Of a DNA stretch of 64,000 nt, positions 23,290-31,642 are shown piece after piece (position 1 is the first letter of the stretch; each line of letters opens with the position of its first letter). The position numbers were made by a program, and so were the translations under genes. Origin of the DNA: VXPQ01 sp965116435 (lineage in GTDB: Bacteria; Bacteroidota; Rhodothermia; Rhodothermales; VXPQ01). The notes under the pieces were generated by a model. It did not search any database. It was not told the DNA's origin and was given only the letters and a program-made list of their open reading frames with translations. The stretch is from the NCBI GenBank assembly GCA_965116435.1, contig OZ220686.1, positions 1,984,001-2,048,000 of the forward strand, read 5' to 3'.

Positions 23290-24153
23290 TTATGCCCGCA
23301 CAAGATTCCGAAGCACGAACCACACGTTTTCTTTCCGTTCGCGTAGCCGCCGGGCGAAATAGGGCGCCCATTGCGTGCCGAAGGGCACATAGACCCGCAT
23401 CCTGTACCTTTCGCGGACAAGCTGTTCCTGGGTCTGCGGCCGTATGCCATAGAGCATCTGGAACTCGAACCGGTCCCGGCCTATCCCCTGATTCGCCGCA
23501 AAGATTTTCGTGGCGGAAATCAGCTGGTCGTCGTGCGTGGCGACGCCTGGATACCGCCCGTGCGCCATGAGTTCTTGCACGCAGGCCATGAACCGTTCGC
23601 GGATGACGTACATAGGCTGCCAGGCTATATCCGCGGGTTCCTTGTAGGCGCCCTTGCACAACCGGACGCGCGCTTTTCGCGCGCACATGCGCTCCACATC
23701 GCGTTCCGTGCGTTTCAGGTATGCTTGCAGCACGATCCCCACATGGTCCGGGTATCGGGGAAATGCTTCCTCGAAGAGGGATAGCGTGGATGCGGTCATG
23801 TCGCTGCCTTCCATGTCCAACCGGACGAATACGTCGCACGCCTTGGCCGCTTCAAGCAGCCTGTGGAGGTTTTTCAGACAATAGTCTTCGTCGATTTTTT
23901 GCCCGATCATCGAGAGTTTGATGGAGATGCCGGCCTGCATGGCCCGCCGTTCCCGTTCTTTGGCGATAATGCGCACGAGGCGTATGTAGGCGTCCCGGCT
24001 TGTTTCGGCAACCTTTCGCCGGGTGACGTGTTCGCCCAAGAGGTCCAGGGTGACGGTCAGCCCCTTCTGGTTCAGGGTCCGAATCACGGGAAGCGCTTCC
24101 TCGAAGGATTCTCCTGCAACGAAGCGACGGGCCAGCAAATAAGGAAAACGCAT
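23290..24153 (-). CDS. Proline dehydrogenase (monofunctional)
   Basis: FAD-dependent oxidation of proline to pyrroline-5-carboxylate. The 287-aa barrel shows the PRODH signatures ARRFVAGES, GLTVTLDLLGEHV, ISIKLSMIG, VRLDMEGSDM, VGIVLQAYLKRTERD, RLCKGAYKEP, VATHDDQLI and FEFQMLYGIRP, and ends with the conserved YFARRLRERKENV. Start ATG 24153 gives MRFPYLLARRFVAG; related enzymes usually have ~20 more N-terminal residues, and the frame is open to 24243, so the start could lie further up. No P5C dehydrogenase is adjacent. Confidence 0.93.
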   Translation of the reverse strand: MRFPYLLARRFVAGESFEEALPVIRTLNQKGLTVTLDLLGEHVTRRKVAETSRDAYIRLVRIIAKERERRAMQAGISIKLSMIGQKIDEDYCLKNLHRLLEAAKACDVFVRLDMEGSDMTASTLSLFEEAFPRYPDHVGIVLQAYLKRTERDVERMCARKARVRLCKGAYKEPADIAWQPMYVIRERFMACVQELMAHGRYPGVATHDDQLISATKIFAANQGIGRDRFEFQMLYGIRPQTQEQLVRERYRMRVYVPFGTQWAPYFARRLRERKENVWFVLRNLVRA

Positions 24154-24377
24154 CGGGCGGAGCCTGCCCTGTTCCGGGCGTGGCGGATACGGTATGCAGC
24201 ATGGCCGGAGGACATGGGGCGGGCGTTTGCGGAGCGCAAGCAAGGGGAGGGGCTCCTATTGTCCAACCGGACGTTCAATATGGACGTTCAATACGAGGTT
24301 AAACGTTTGAGGCGGACAGGGATCCGGGTTTGACGGTCCAATTATCCAAAAACAGACAGTATCCCCAAACAGACACG

Positions 24378-25019
24378 ATGGATGCAAGCAGGCTGAGACG
24401 AGACTACCGGGGCCGCGACTTCGATGCGGTTGGCGACGATCCGATGGCGTTGTTCGGGACCTGGTTCGAGGAAGCGGTGCAGGCCATGCAAGACAAGGCG
24501 CGCGATCCGAACGCCATGGCGCTGGGCACGGTCGACGCCCGGGGCCGCCCTTCCGGACGGATCGTGCTGTTGAAAGGGTTCGACCGGCGCGGCTTCGTTT
24601 TCTACACGAATTACGGCAGCCGCAAGGCGTGCGACCTGGCGCACAATCCGTGGGCTTCGTTGACGTTCTGGTGGGATGAACTGGATCGGCAGGTGCGTGT
24701 CGAGGGGCGGACGGAGCGGATGGAGCGGGCTGCGTCGGCGGCGTATTTTGCGTCCAGGCCGAGGGAGAGCCAATTGGCGGCGGTGGTTTCTGTGCAAAGT
24801 CGTCCGCTGGCGGATCGGGCGGCGCTGCTGGCGGCCATGGCGGCGGCGCGGAAGGAATACGAAGGGCGCGACGTGCCGTGTCCCGAACAGTGGGGCGGAT
24901 ACCTTTTGCGACCCCATGCCCTGGAATTCTGGCAAGGTCGTCTGAACCGCTTGCATGACCGTGTGGCGTACCGCCTGGACGAGGCGGGAGCGTGGCAGGT
25001 GGAGCGCCTGGGACCGTAA
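24378..25019 (+). CDS. pdxH: Pyridoxamine 5'-phosphate oxidase
   Basis: FMN-dependent enzyme that makes pyridoxal 5'-phosphate. 213 aa, the usual length. Visible: RDPNAMALGTVDARGRPSGRIVLLKGFD (FMN-binding strand, fragment), FYTNYGSRKACDL, ASLTFWWDELDRQVRVEGR, SRPRESQLAAVVS and the C-terminal PHALEFWQGRLNRLHDRVAY. ATG 24378 (MDASRLRRDYRG) fits the family; the open frame begins at 24330. The 261-nt gap that follows holds only short, unconvincing frames. Confidence 0.96.
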   Translation: MDASRLRRDYRGRDFDAVGDDPMALFGTWFEEAVQAMQDKARDPNAMALGTVDARGRPSGRIVLLKGFDRRGFVFYTNYGSRKACDLAHNPWASLTFWWDELDRQVRVEGRTERMERAASAAYFASRPRESQLAAVVSVQSRPLADRAALLAAMAAARKEYEGRDVPCPEQWGGYLLRPHALEFWQGRLNRLHDRVAYRLDEAGAWQVERLGP

Positions 25020-25280
25020 GGTAGCCGCTTGCACGCGCGGATTACTCGTTCAGCGCCCGGCTGAACGCCCAGGACGCGGGCTACGCGATCGAGACGCTTT
25101 GGGAGTGCGGCGTGCTCAATTTTGGTGAATCGCCGCCGTCTCTCGCGCTCCAGATCGGGGTAAGGCTGCGGATTTACGGAATTCGGCTATTTCTCCAGGA
25201 GCTGTTCAAGATTCTGAACGCCAGCACCCATTTTAGCATGGATTTTCGCCGAACTTTCGTGCAAATTCTCTACAGGTTTC

Positions 25281-26321
25281 TTACCCATTCCCTCCCTGTG
25301 CGGCGCGGCGTTGCCGCATGAGCGCATGGTAGCGCCGCGCGGCCCGCAGGTGTTCCGCAAGCGTTTTGCTGAAATGGTGCGTGCCGTCCCCCGTCGCTAC
25401 GAAGTAAAGAAAATCATGGTGGGCGGGGCGGACGGCGGCGCGCAGTGACGAAGGCGATGGGTTGTTTAGCGGCGCCGGCGGCAAGCCTGCATGCAGGTAG
25501 GTGTTGAACGGGTGCGGAATGCGGTAATCGCGGTAGAGCAGGCGCCGCTTGCTCCCTTCCTGTTGCAAGACGATGTACTGTATGGTGGGGTCGGCGTCCA
25601 GCTTCATGCCAATGCGCAAGCGGTTGTGATACACCCCCGATATCATGGGTTTTTCCTCGTCGAGCAGGGCCTCCCATTCGATAATGCTGGCGAGGGTCGC
25701 CACATCCTGCCTGGACATACCGAGGCTGTCCGCTCCGGCCCGCAGTTCGCGCTCGTAGAACGCATCGAACGTTTCGGCGATGGTGCGCACGGCGCGTTCG
25801 GCGCTGGCAAGCCAGTAGATATGGTATGTTTCCGGCAGGATGTAGCCGAAGACCGCGTCGATGTCGGCGTTCAGCGAGGCGGCGAGTTGCGTATCGGCAA
25901 GCGCGGCGGCGAAATCCTCGGGCGTAAAAAACATGTTCCGGGCGGCCACCGCGGAGGCTACCTCGGGGCGTACCCCGGGCGGTATCGTCAGGCGCACCGG
26001 CTCCTGCAATCCACGCCGCAACGCGCTCAGTATATCATGGTTGGATGCGCCTGCGGTGAAAACGTAATGCCCTGCCTTGATCTGATCGCCCCAGCCCGTC
26101 GCGCGCGCCATGAAGCGAAACGCGCCGGAGCGCCGGAGTACGCCGCGGGCGTTGAGCGAATCGACGGTGGCCTCGAACCGGGAATCGGGTGGAAGGTGCA
26201 CCGCGCGGCGCCCCTCAAAATCGGGCGTGTTCGGCGCAAAGGCGATCCATGCGACCGCGCCGCACGCCGCCAGCATGCCTGCTGCGAGCGCAGCGGACGC
26301 AATGAGGTACTTGCGGCGCAT
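25281..26321 (-). CDS. mltG: Endolytic murein transglycosylase MltG
   Basis: Inner-membrane lytic transglycosylase that cuts nascent glycan strands and sets their length. One N-terminal TM helix (residues ~8-28) is followed by a LysM-like region (residues ~45-110) and the YceG catalytic domain with IIEWEALLDEEKPMISGVYHNRL and MKLDADPTIQY, quoted as fragments; the catalytic Glu lies in that ExE segment. 346 aa. ATG 26321 (MRRKYLIAS) is the family start; the open frame upstream overlaps the SDR gene. A hairpin repeat copy lies in the 62-nt gap before it. Confidence 0.95.
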   Translation of the reverse strand: MRRKYLIASAALAAGMLAACGAVAWIAFAPNTPDFEGRRAVHLPPDSRFEATVDSLNARGVLRRSGAFRFMARATGWGDQIKAGHYVFTAGASNHDILSALRRGLQEPVRLTIPPGVRPEVASAVAARNMFFTPEDFAAALADTQLAASLNADIDAVFGYILPETYHIYWLASAERAVRTIAETFDAFYERELRAGADSLGMSRQDVATLASIIEWEALLDEEKPMISGVYHNRLRIGMKLDADPTIQYIVLQQEGSKRRLLYRDYRIPHPFNTYLHAGLPPAPLNNPSPSSLRAAVRPAHHDFLYFVATGDGTHHFSKTLAEHLRAARRYHALMRQRRAAQGGNG

Positions 26322-26348
26322 GAGAAAGGGTCCTGTACGCACGAATAT

Positions 26349-26385
26349 GACGCGCTGCGCGACGTGGTTTTGATCAGCGTATCCT
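26349..26385 (-). repeat. Hairpin repeat family, copy 3
   Basis: Read on the minus strand it begins AGGATACGCTGATCAAAACC, followed by ACGTCGCGCAGCGCGT. The arms ACGCTG and CAGCG(C)GT pair with a bulge. It overlaps the stop region of the SDR gene and precedes mltG. Confidence 0.5.
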
Positions 26386-27085
26386 AAACGTCTCCTTCCT
26401 GCGGACGGAGCAGCAATTCTTCCACGACGGTGCGGTCGCTCAGGCGCCATACGTCCAGGATGGCCCGGGCGACGTCTTCCGGAGGCATAATCCGTTCCGG
26501 GGGTACGTTGCTTCCATGCCAGCTGGGCGTCCAGGTAGCGCCCGGCAATACCGCCGTAACGCGCAACCCGTGCGTGCGCGTTTCTTCCCGCAGGGCGCGG
26601 GCCAGGCCCAGCACGCCGTGTTTGGCGGCGCAATAGGCCACCGCACCGGGATATGCGCGCAACGACGCCACGGACGCCATATAAAAAATATGTCCACTGC
26701 CCCGGTTCAGCATCTCCCGAAGCACCCCCCGGGTAACCATAAACGCGCTGGTCAGGTTTACCGTTACCTGGCGTTCAAAGTCTGCGACCGTGATATCGAC
26801 CAGAGGACCCGTCTCGAACATCCCCGCATTGTTCACGAGCACGTCCGGCGCGCCCAACGAGGCGCATACGGCGCGCGCCATCTCTTCCACGGCGGCTTCG
26901 TTCGCTACGTCGCACGGAAACGCATGGGCTTCCGCGCCCCGCCCGCGGGCCAGGTCGCACGTTTCGCGCAAGCGTTCTTCGCTCCGCGCCACGAGGGCGA
27001 GGCGGGCGTCGGGCACCGTGGCGAACGCCTCGGCGACGGCGCGGCCAATCCCCTGGCTTGCTCCGGTTATCAGTATCGTTGGCAT
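26384..27085 (-). CDS. Short-chain dehydrogenase/reductase, probably sepiapterin reductase-like
   Basis: NAD(P)-dependent SDR of 233 aa: cofactor loop TGASQGIG at residues 7-14, NNAG near 88, catalytic Ser in FYMASVAS, and YCAAK (Tyr/Lys). The C-terminus RTVVEELLLRPQEGDV closely resembles, from memory, the end of the Chlorobium sepiapterin reductase. It lies directly downstream of folE and the PTPS homologue, which supports a role in the last step of tetrahydrobiopterin synthesis. The family is large, so another carbonyl substrate is possible. Start ATG 27085 places TILITGAS at the N-terminus. Confidence 0.85.
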   Translation of the reverse strand: MPTILITGASQGIGRAVAEAFATVPDARLALVARSEERLRETCDLARGRGAEAHAFPCDVANEAAVEEMARAVCASLGAPDVLVNNAGMFETGPLVDITVADFERQVTVNLTSAFMVTRGVLREMLNRGSGHIFYMASVASLRAYPGAVAYCAAKHGVLGLARALREETRTHGLRVTAVLPGATWTPSWHGSNVPPERIMPPEDVARAILDVWRLSDRTVVEELLLRPQEGDV

Positions 27086-27138
27086 GGAACAGGGCGTAGC
27101 GTTTCTGGATGCGTCTTGAGGTCCCCGGCGGCGCGCCG

Positions 27139-27801
27139 TCAGGATTTTTGGATCAACCGCATGAATTCTGCGCGCGTGGGCGAGTTCATGAATTCGCCGC
27201 TCATGGCGCTGGTGGTCGTAACCGTATTTTGTTTCTCGGCGCCCCGCATCATCATGCACAAATGAATCGCCTCGATCACGACCGCGACGCCCAGCGGTTT
27301 CAGCACGTCGGACAGCACATCCCGTATCTGCAAGGTCAGCCGTTCCTGCACCTGCAGGCGGCGCGCGAACACGTCTACCACGCGCGGAATTTTGCTCAGC
27401 CCCACAATCTTTCCGTCTGGAATGTAGGCCACATGGGCGCGTCCGTGGAAGGGGAGCATATGATGTTCGCACAAGGAAAATATCTCGATATCCTTCACCA
27501 GAATCATTTCGCTGTAATCCTCGTGGAACAGCGCGGAATTCAGAATGGCTTCCGGGTCCATCCCGTACCCTTTCGTAAGAAACTGGAGCGACCGGGCCAC
27601 GCGCAGCGGAGTTTTGACCAGGCCCTCGCGGGCGGGGTCTTCGTTCAGGAAGGGAAGCATTTCCGCCACATGCCGGGACAGCGCCTCGGTCGTCGCCTCG
27701 TCGTAGAGGTCCTGTCGTCGATAGCGGACAGGAACCGGGTTCGCGCTTGCGGAGGCGGAGGCCTCCGCCGTTTCCGGCTTGTTCGAAGCGTGCACGGGCA
27801 T
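27139..27801 (-). CDS. folE: GTP cyclohydrolase I
   Basis: Converts GTP to 7,8-dihydroneopterin triphosphate, the first step of folate and tetrahydrobiopterin synthesis. 220 aa. Zinc and active-site motifs: SLCEHHMLPFHGRAHVAYIP, GLSKIPRVVDVFARRLQVQERLT and the C-terminal HLCMMMRGAEKQ, followed by TTTSAMSGEF. The first ~25 residues are low-complexity (Ala/Ser rich). It lies between the PTPS homologue (34 nt upstream gap) and the SDR (53 nt) on the same strand. Confidence 0.97.
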   Translation of the reverse strand: MPVHASNKPETAEASASASANPVPVRYRRQDLYDEATTEALSRHVAEMLPFLNEDPAREGLVKTPLRVARSLQFLTKGYGMDPEAILNSALFHEDYSEMILVKDIEIFSLCEHHMLPFHGRAHVAYIPDGKIVGLSKIPRVVDVFARRLQVQERLTLQIRDVLSDVLKPLGVAVVIEAIHLCMMMRGAEKQNTVTTTSAMSGEFMNSPTRAEFMRLIQKS

Positions 27802-27835
27802 CGTTACATCAGGGACAGGATCGAAATAACGCGGA

Positions 27836-28249
27836 TTACTCGCCGAAGTATTCCACCGAATTGTTGTTTGTTTCTGCGAGCCGGATTTTATGCAATGCGC
27901 CGGTCGGCAAGGCGTTTTCCAGTTCGCGCCAGATGGCTATGGCGAATCGTTCGGTGGACGGCAAAACGCCCTGCATGAACTCCACGTCCATATTCAGATG
28001 GGCGTGGTCGCACTTGTCCACGACCTTTTCCTGAACGATGCGCTTCAGGTCGGACAAGTCGATCACGTACCCCGTGTCCTCGTCCGGTTCGCCGGCCACG
28101 GTCACTTCCAGCACGTAATTGTGTCCATGCCCGTTCGGATTGTTGCACGGACCGTACGTGCGGCGATTCCAGGCGTCGGACTTTGCGGGATTGTGCAGCC
28201 GGTGCGCCGCGTTAAAATGCACGGTACGGGTGACGTAAACGCGCGCCAT
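27836..28249 (-). CDS. 6-pyruvoyl-tetrahydropterin synthase / 6-carboxy-tetrahydropterin synthase (QueD) homologue
   Basis: A 137-aa T-fold enzyme acting on dihydroneopterin triphosphate. Zinc-binding His in FNAAHRL and the CNNPNGHGHNY motif are visible, then DLSDLKRIVQEKVVDKCDHAHLN (catalytic Asp/His region, fragment) and the C-terminal Glu in RLAETNNNSVEY. The spacing of five residues between the Cys and the HGH resembles PTPS more than classical QueD, and the neighbours folE and SDR also point to biopterin, but queuosine synthesis cannot be excluded. ATG 28249 (MARVYVTRTVHFNAAH) chosen; the open frame starts at 28357. Confidence 0.88.
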   Translation of the reverse strand: MARVYVTRTVHFNAAHRLHNPAKSDAWNRRTYGPCNNPNGHGHNYVLEVTVAGEPDEDTGYVIDLSDLKRIVQEKVVDKCDHAHLNMDVEFMQGVLPSTERFAIAIWRELENALPTGALHKIRLAETNNNSVEYFGE

Positions 28250-28425
28250 GGGAAACAGGGCGTCATGCAGATCAAAACAACGGTCGGACAGGGCGAAACG
28301 CACGTCCAACCGTTCCTTTACGTTGAAGTCTGTCCAATGTTCGGTTATATTCATCATGCGTTATATTCATTACACAGGCATCCTCTCGCACCAGCTCTTC
28401 CGGGCGACCGGATTTTTCGCGCACT

Positions 28426-28773
28426 ATGGCCGACGTCAGAACGCTGTTTCAGAAAATTGCGGATGGAGACATTCCGTCCGACATGGCGTATGAAGACGAA
28501 CAATGTTTCGCCTTCCGGGATATCGCCCCGCAGGCGCCCGTACATATCCTGATCGTCCCCCGGAAGCCCATTCCCTCGTTGAACGACCTCACCGAAGCGG
28601 ATGAACAGCTGGTCGGACGCCTGTTCACCGTGGCGCGGAAGCTGGCGGCGGAAGAAGGCCTGGCGGAAGGGTACCGAACGGTGTTCAATTGCGGACCGGC
28701 TGCCGGACAAACGGTGGATCATATCCACCTGCACCTGCTCGGCGGACGATCGCTGGGCTGGCCGCCGGGGTGA
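28426..28773 (+). CDS. HIT-family (HINT-like) nucleotide-binding protein
   Basis: A 115-aa purine-nucleoside phosphoramidase-type protein. It has the family start (LFQKIADGDIPSDMAYED), the ILIVPRKPIPSLNDL segment and the histidine triad HIHLHLLGGR near residues 99-108. Divergent from the PTPS homologue. Its physiological substrate is not known. Confidence 0.93.
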   Translation: MADVRTLFQKIADGDIPSDMAYEDEQCFAFRDIAPQAPVHILIVPRKPIPSLNDLTEADEQLVGRLFTVARKLAAEEGLAEGYRTVFNCGPAAGQTVDHIHLHLLGGRSLGWPPG

Positions 28774-28878
28774 CCTTGCCGCTCGCGCCCCTTTTTCGGG
28801 GACGCGCAAGCACATGCCTTGGCCGTGCCTGCTCCATGTCTGTCCAGTGTCTCCGTTGCTGCATCCCAAGGCCTTGCC

Positions 28879-30969
28879 ATGTGCGCATTTCTTCGAATTT
28901 CTTTCGGCGCGGGCGCTGGTCGGATCGTATGCGCGGGGCTCTTGGCCCTGCTCGGCGTGGCGACGGTCCGGGCGCAGGCCCCGGCCCCGGAACAAACCGG
29001 GCTTGAGGCCGCCCGCGAAGGACCCCGGATAGAAACCGGTTTCGAGCGGGAAATCAACCGGTATCGCTGGACCGCAAGGACCCTGCTTTCCCAACAAGTC
29101 GGGAAATGGCGCGCCACGCTTGACAACCGGTTTCGGTCGGATGCGTTCGTGCTTTTCGGGGACCGGCTCAGTTTTCGGGACGAAAATATTCTGCGCTGGC
29201 GCATCGACCGTCCTTTGGGAACGCGCTGGGCGTCGCGGACTCGAGGACGTTCCCATTGGTACACGCAAAGCCGCGTATTTTCGCAGGAAGTGTACTCCGG
29301 GGCGCTTTTTCAGCCGCGCAGAAGCCTTCGCATTGAGCCGGCGGTCGGACTGGCGTGGGATCGTCGGCCCGGCATTGGGGACGGCGGCGCCGAACCGCCG
29401 CTGCGCATGGATATCGGCCCGGCGTACGCCCTCGGCGTAACCTGGTCTCCCGAGCACGCGGACGCCTATCGACTTGAGGTGGCGGGGGATGCGGCGCAAC
29501 AGTTCATCGATCCGCGACGGGGACGGGCTTTGCAGATGCGAGGCCATGCGATCCGTGCGTTCGAACATGTGCGCATCGCAACGGATGTCCGGTACAGCAA
29601 TTATCGCCGCGACGCCTATCAGGCGGTCTCGTTTCTGAACAGAACCACAGAAGACCGCGTTTCGGAAACGGTGGAAGCCACCGCGGGGGATACGTTGGAG
29701 GTCGGCATGGAGGTGGAGGCCCCGATTTACCGATCCATACGGCTCACCGGGCGCCTGGACGTCGGGACGAACCAGCGGCGGATTCGTACGCTGGGCGCAC
29801 CCGAAAACACCATTTTCTTCGATACGGCGTTCAACCGGCGCGTGGTGGATGGACAACTCGGCATTGGGTACGGCGCGCAGAACGCAGGGCGCTTCATGGC
29901 GAACCTTTCGGTCCGCACCGGCGCCGAAACAGAACGACGGAACCTGACGAACCGGGAGGATTTGCCCCAGGCGCAGGTGGCGCAAAAAGCCAATCTGCTC
30001 CAGCAAGCGGATTACGACCAGGGATTGTTTGCGCTGCATGCCCGGGGGCGGGCCGGGCTCGGACGCCTTACGGTGACCCTCGACGGCGGCAGCAGCATCC
30101 TTCGGCACGACACCCCCGAAGCGAATCTGGACGACCGGGACGAGGTGTATCACACCGGCGAAATGGGCATGCGCGTGGCGATAAATCGCAGGGTAAGCAC
30201 CGATCTGCGTTTGCTGGGCACCTGGTATCACACCGTCTACCTGAACGCCAGTCGTTCCGTGGAGAACAATGTGCGTCGTTCCCTGCGCCTGCGGCCCTCC
30301 TTTGCCTGGACGCCGTCCACCCGCACCCGGCTGCGTATGGGCACAGAAATCCGCGCCACGTACACCGTGCACGATTTTGTGCTGCCTGGTCGAAGGGCCA
30401 TCGATCAATCGGCGAGAGAACTGCGGTACGAACTGGATGCAGAGCATCGGTTCAGAAGCGGACCCGCCCTGTATGCGGACGGCAGTTTCAGCGACTTGCG
30501 CCTGGGCACCCTCGCGTGGGATCGTTTTGCAGAAGTTCCGTTCGATACGTTGCGCACCTACAGCGCGCGCGTACGCCTGCAAGTGCGTACGGAAAAGGGC
30601 GTCACGGCCTCCGTGGGCGTGCGCCTCTTTATTCGGACCGACTTCGAGCGGGCGGCCACGGTACGGTACGCTATTCGCAACGAAGACGGAACGCGCCCGC
30701 TGACCGCTGCCGGAACGCCGGTTACGGCAAGCATTACGCGTCCGGGGCGAACCATCATTGAGCAAGTGGGTCCTATTTGTTCGATCTCCTGGCCTATGCC
30801 GAACCGGTCGTCGCTCCGGTTGAACGGTTGGCTCAATGTGCAACATATCCGGCGGCGCCTCTACGGGGCGCTTCCGGAAGCGCGGGCCGATGATATCCGG
30901 CAGGCGGCATGGTCCGGGGATCGGAAAATCATCCCGAATATTTCCATGGTAGCTTCCTGGCGCTTGTAA
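28879..30969 (+). CDS. Large exported protein of unknown function, outer-membrane beta-barrel-like
   Basis: A 696-aa protein with a signal peptide (residues ~1-37, cleavage likely after VRAQA). The rest is a long series of short alternating hydrophobic/charged strands (for example GKWRATLDNRFRSDAFVLF, RIATDVRYSNYRRDAYQAV, FMANLSVRTGAETERRNL) and ends with a strand in MVASWRL with hydrophobic alternation. This pattern suggests a beta-barrel, but no named domain is recognised. Start ATG 28879 directly precedes the signal peptide; an in-frame ATG at 28819 would add 20 residues. coaE follows 31 nt downstream. Confidence 0.75.
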   Translation: MCAFLRISFGAGAGRIVCAGLLALLGVATVRAQAPAPEQTGLEAAREGPRIETGFEREINRYRWTARTLLSQQVGKWRATLDNRFRSDAFVLFGDRLSFRDENILRWRIDRPLGTRWASRTRGRSHWYTQSRVFSQEVYSGALFQPRRSLRIEPAVGLAWDRRPGIGDGGAEPPLRMDIGPAYALGVTWSPEHADAYRLEVAGDAAQQFIDPRRGRALQMRGHAIRAFEHVRIATDVRYSNYRRDAYQAVSFLNRTTEDRVSETVEATAGDTLEVGMEVEAPIYRSIRLTGRLDVGTNQRRIRTLGAPENTIFFDTAFNRRVVDGQLGIGYGAQNAGRFMANLSVRTGAETERRNLTNREDLPQAQVAQKANLLQQADYDQGLFALHARGRAGLGRLTVTLDGGSSILRHDTPEANLDDRDEVYHTGEMGMRVAINRRVSTDLRLLGTWYHTVYLNASRSVENNVRRSLRLRPSFAWTPSTRTRLRMGTEIRATYTVHDFVLPGRRAIDQSARELRYELDAEHRFRSGPALYADGSFSDLRLGTLAWDRFAEVPFDTLRTYSARVRLQVRTEKGVTASVGVRLFIRTDFERAATVRYAIRNEDGTRPLTAAGTPVTASITRPGRTIIEQVGPICSISWPMPNRSSLRLNGWLNVQHIRRRLYGALPEARADDIRQAAWSGDRKIIPNISMVASWRL

Positions 30970-31000
30970 CCATCAACTATCCCGGGGATACCCTGAAGCC

Positions 31001-31597
31001 ATGAAACGACTCGGCGTTACGGGCGGCATCGGGAGCGGCAAAACAACCGTGTGCCGCATCCTTGAAGAACTCGGCGCGCGGGTGTTCTACGCCGACGACG
31101 AAGCGAAACGCCTGCTCGCGGAAGACGCCTCGGTGCGCGAGGGCGTCATCGATTTGTTCGGCCCGGACAGCTACCTGCCGGACGGCGCCCCGAACCGCCG
31201 CGTGCTGGCCCGCCTCGCGTTTGCCGACAAGGCCTTGCTCGAGGGGTTGAATGCGTTGATTCATCCGCGGACGTTGCGCCGGTTCGAGGAGGCGGCGCAA
31301 CAGGCCGCGCGCGAGCACGTATCGCTTATGGTAAAAGAGGCCGCCCTGATTTTTGAGGCGGGTGCGGAGCGGAATCTGGATGCGGTGGTCGTTGTGGACG
31401 CTCCCGAGGAGGCGCGCATCGAGCGGGTGTGTACACGAGACGGCGTTGCGCGCGAAGACGTAACCGCCAGAATGGCGCATCAGGCCGATCCGTCCGCCTT
31501 GCGCCGCCGCGCCGACCGCGTCCTTGAAAACGACGGCGATCCAGCGCAACTGCGCCGCAAGGTCGAGCAGCTGTACCGGGATATGACGTCCCGGTGA
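31001..31597 (+). CDS. coaE: Dephospho-CoA kinase
   Basis: Last step of coenzyme A synthesis. 198 aa with the P-loop GVTGGIGSGKTT at residues 5-16, the CoA-binding DADDEAKRLL-type segment (here YADDEAKRLLAED), LIHPRTLRRF and the lid region VCTRDGVAREDVTARMAHQ. Length and motif order are standard. The stop is 45 nt from the converging ribBA gene. Confidence 0.95.
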   Translation: MKRLGVTGGIGSGKTTVCRILEELGARVFYADDEAKRLLAEDASVREGVIDLFGPDSYLPDGAPNRRVLARLAFADKALLEGLNALIHPRTLRRFEEAAQQAAREHVSLMVKEAALIFEAGAERNLDAVVVVDAPEEARIERVCTRDGVAREDVTARMAHQADPSALRRRADRVLENDGDPAQLRRKVEQLYRDMTSR

Positions 31598-31642
31598 CGT
31601 ACTGCAGGACATGTGGACGATGCCGCAAAGCGCGGCGTATCC

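Noticed and set aside
25020..25280. Short plus-strand frame (25112-25321) and a longer open stretch after pdxH
   Set aside because: It has no recognisable motif, overlaps the 3' end of mltG and lacks a ribosome binding site. It could be a gene remnant, but nothing supports a specific one.
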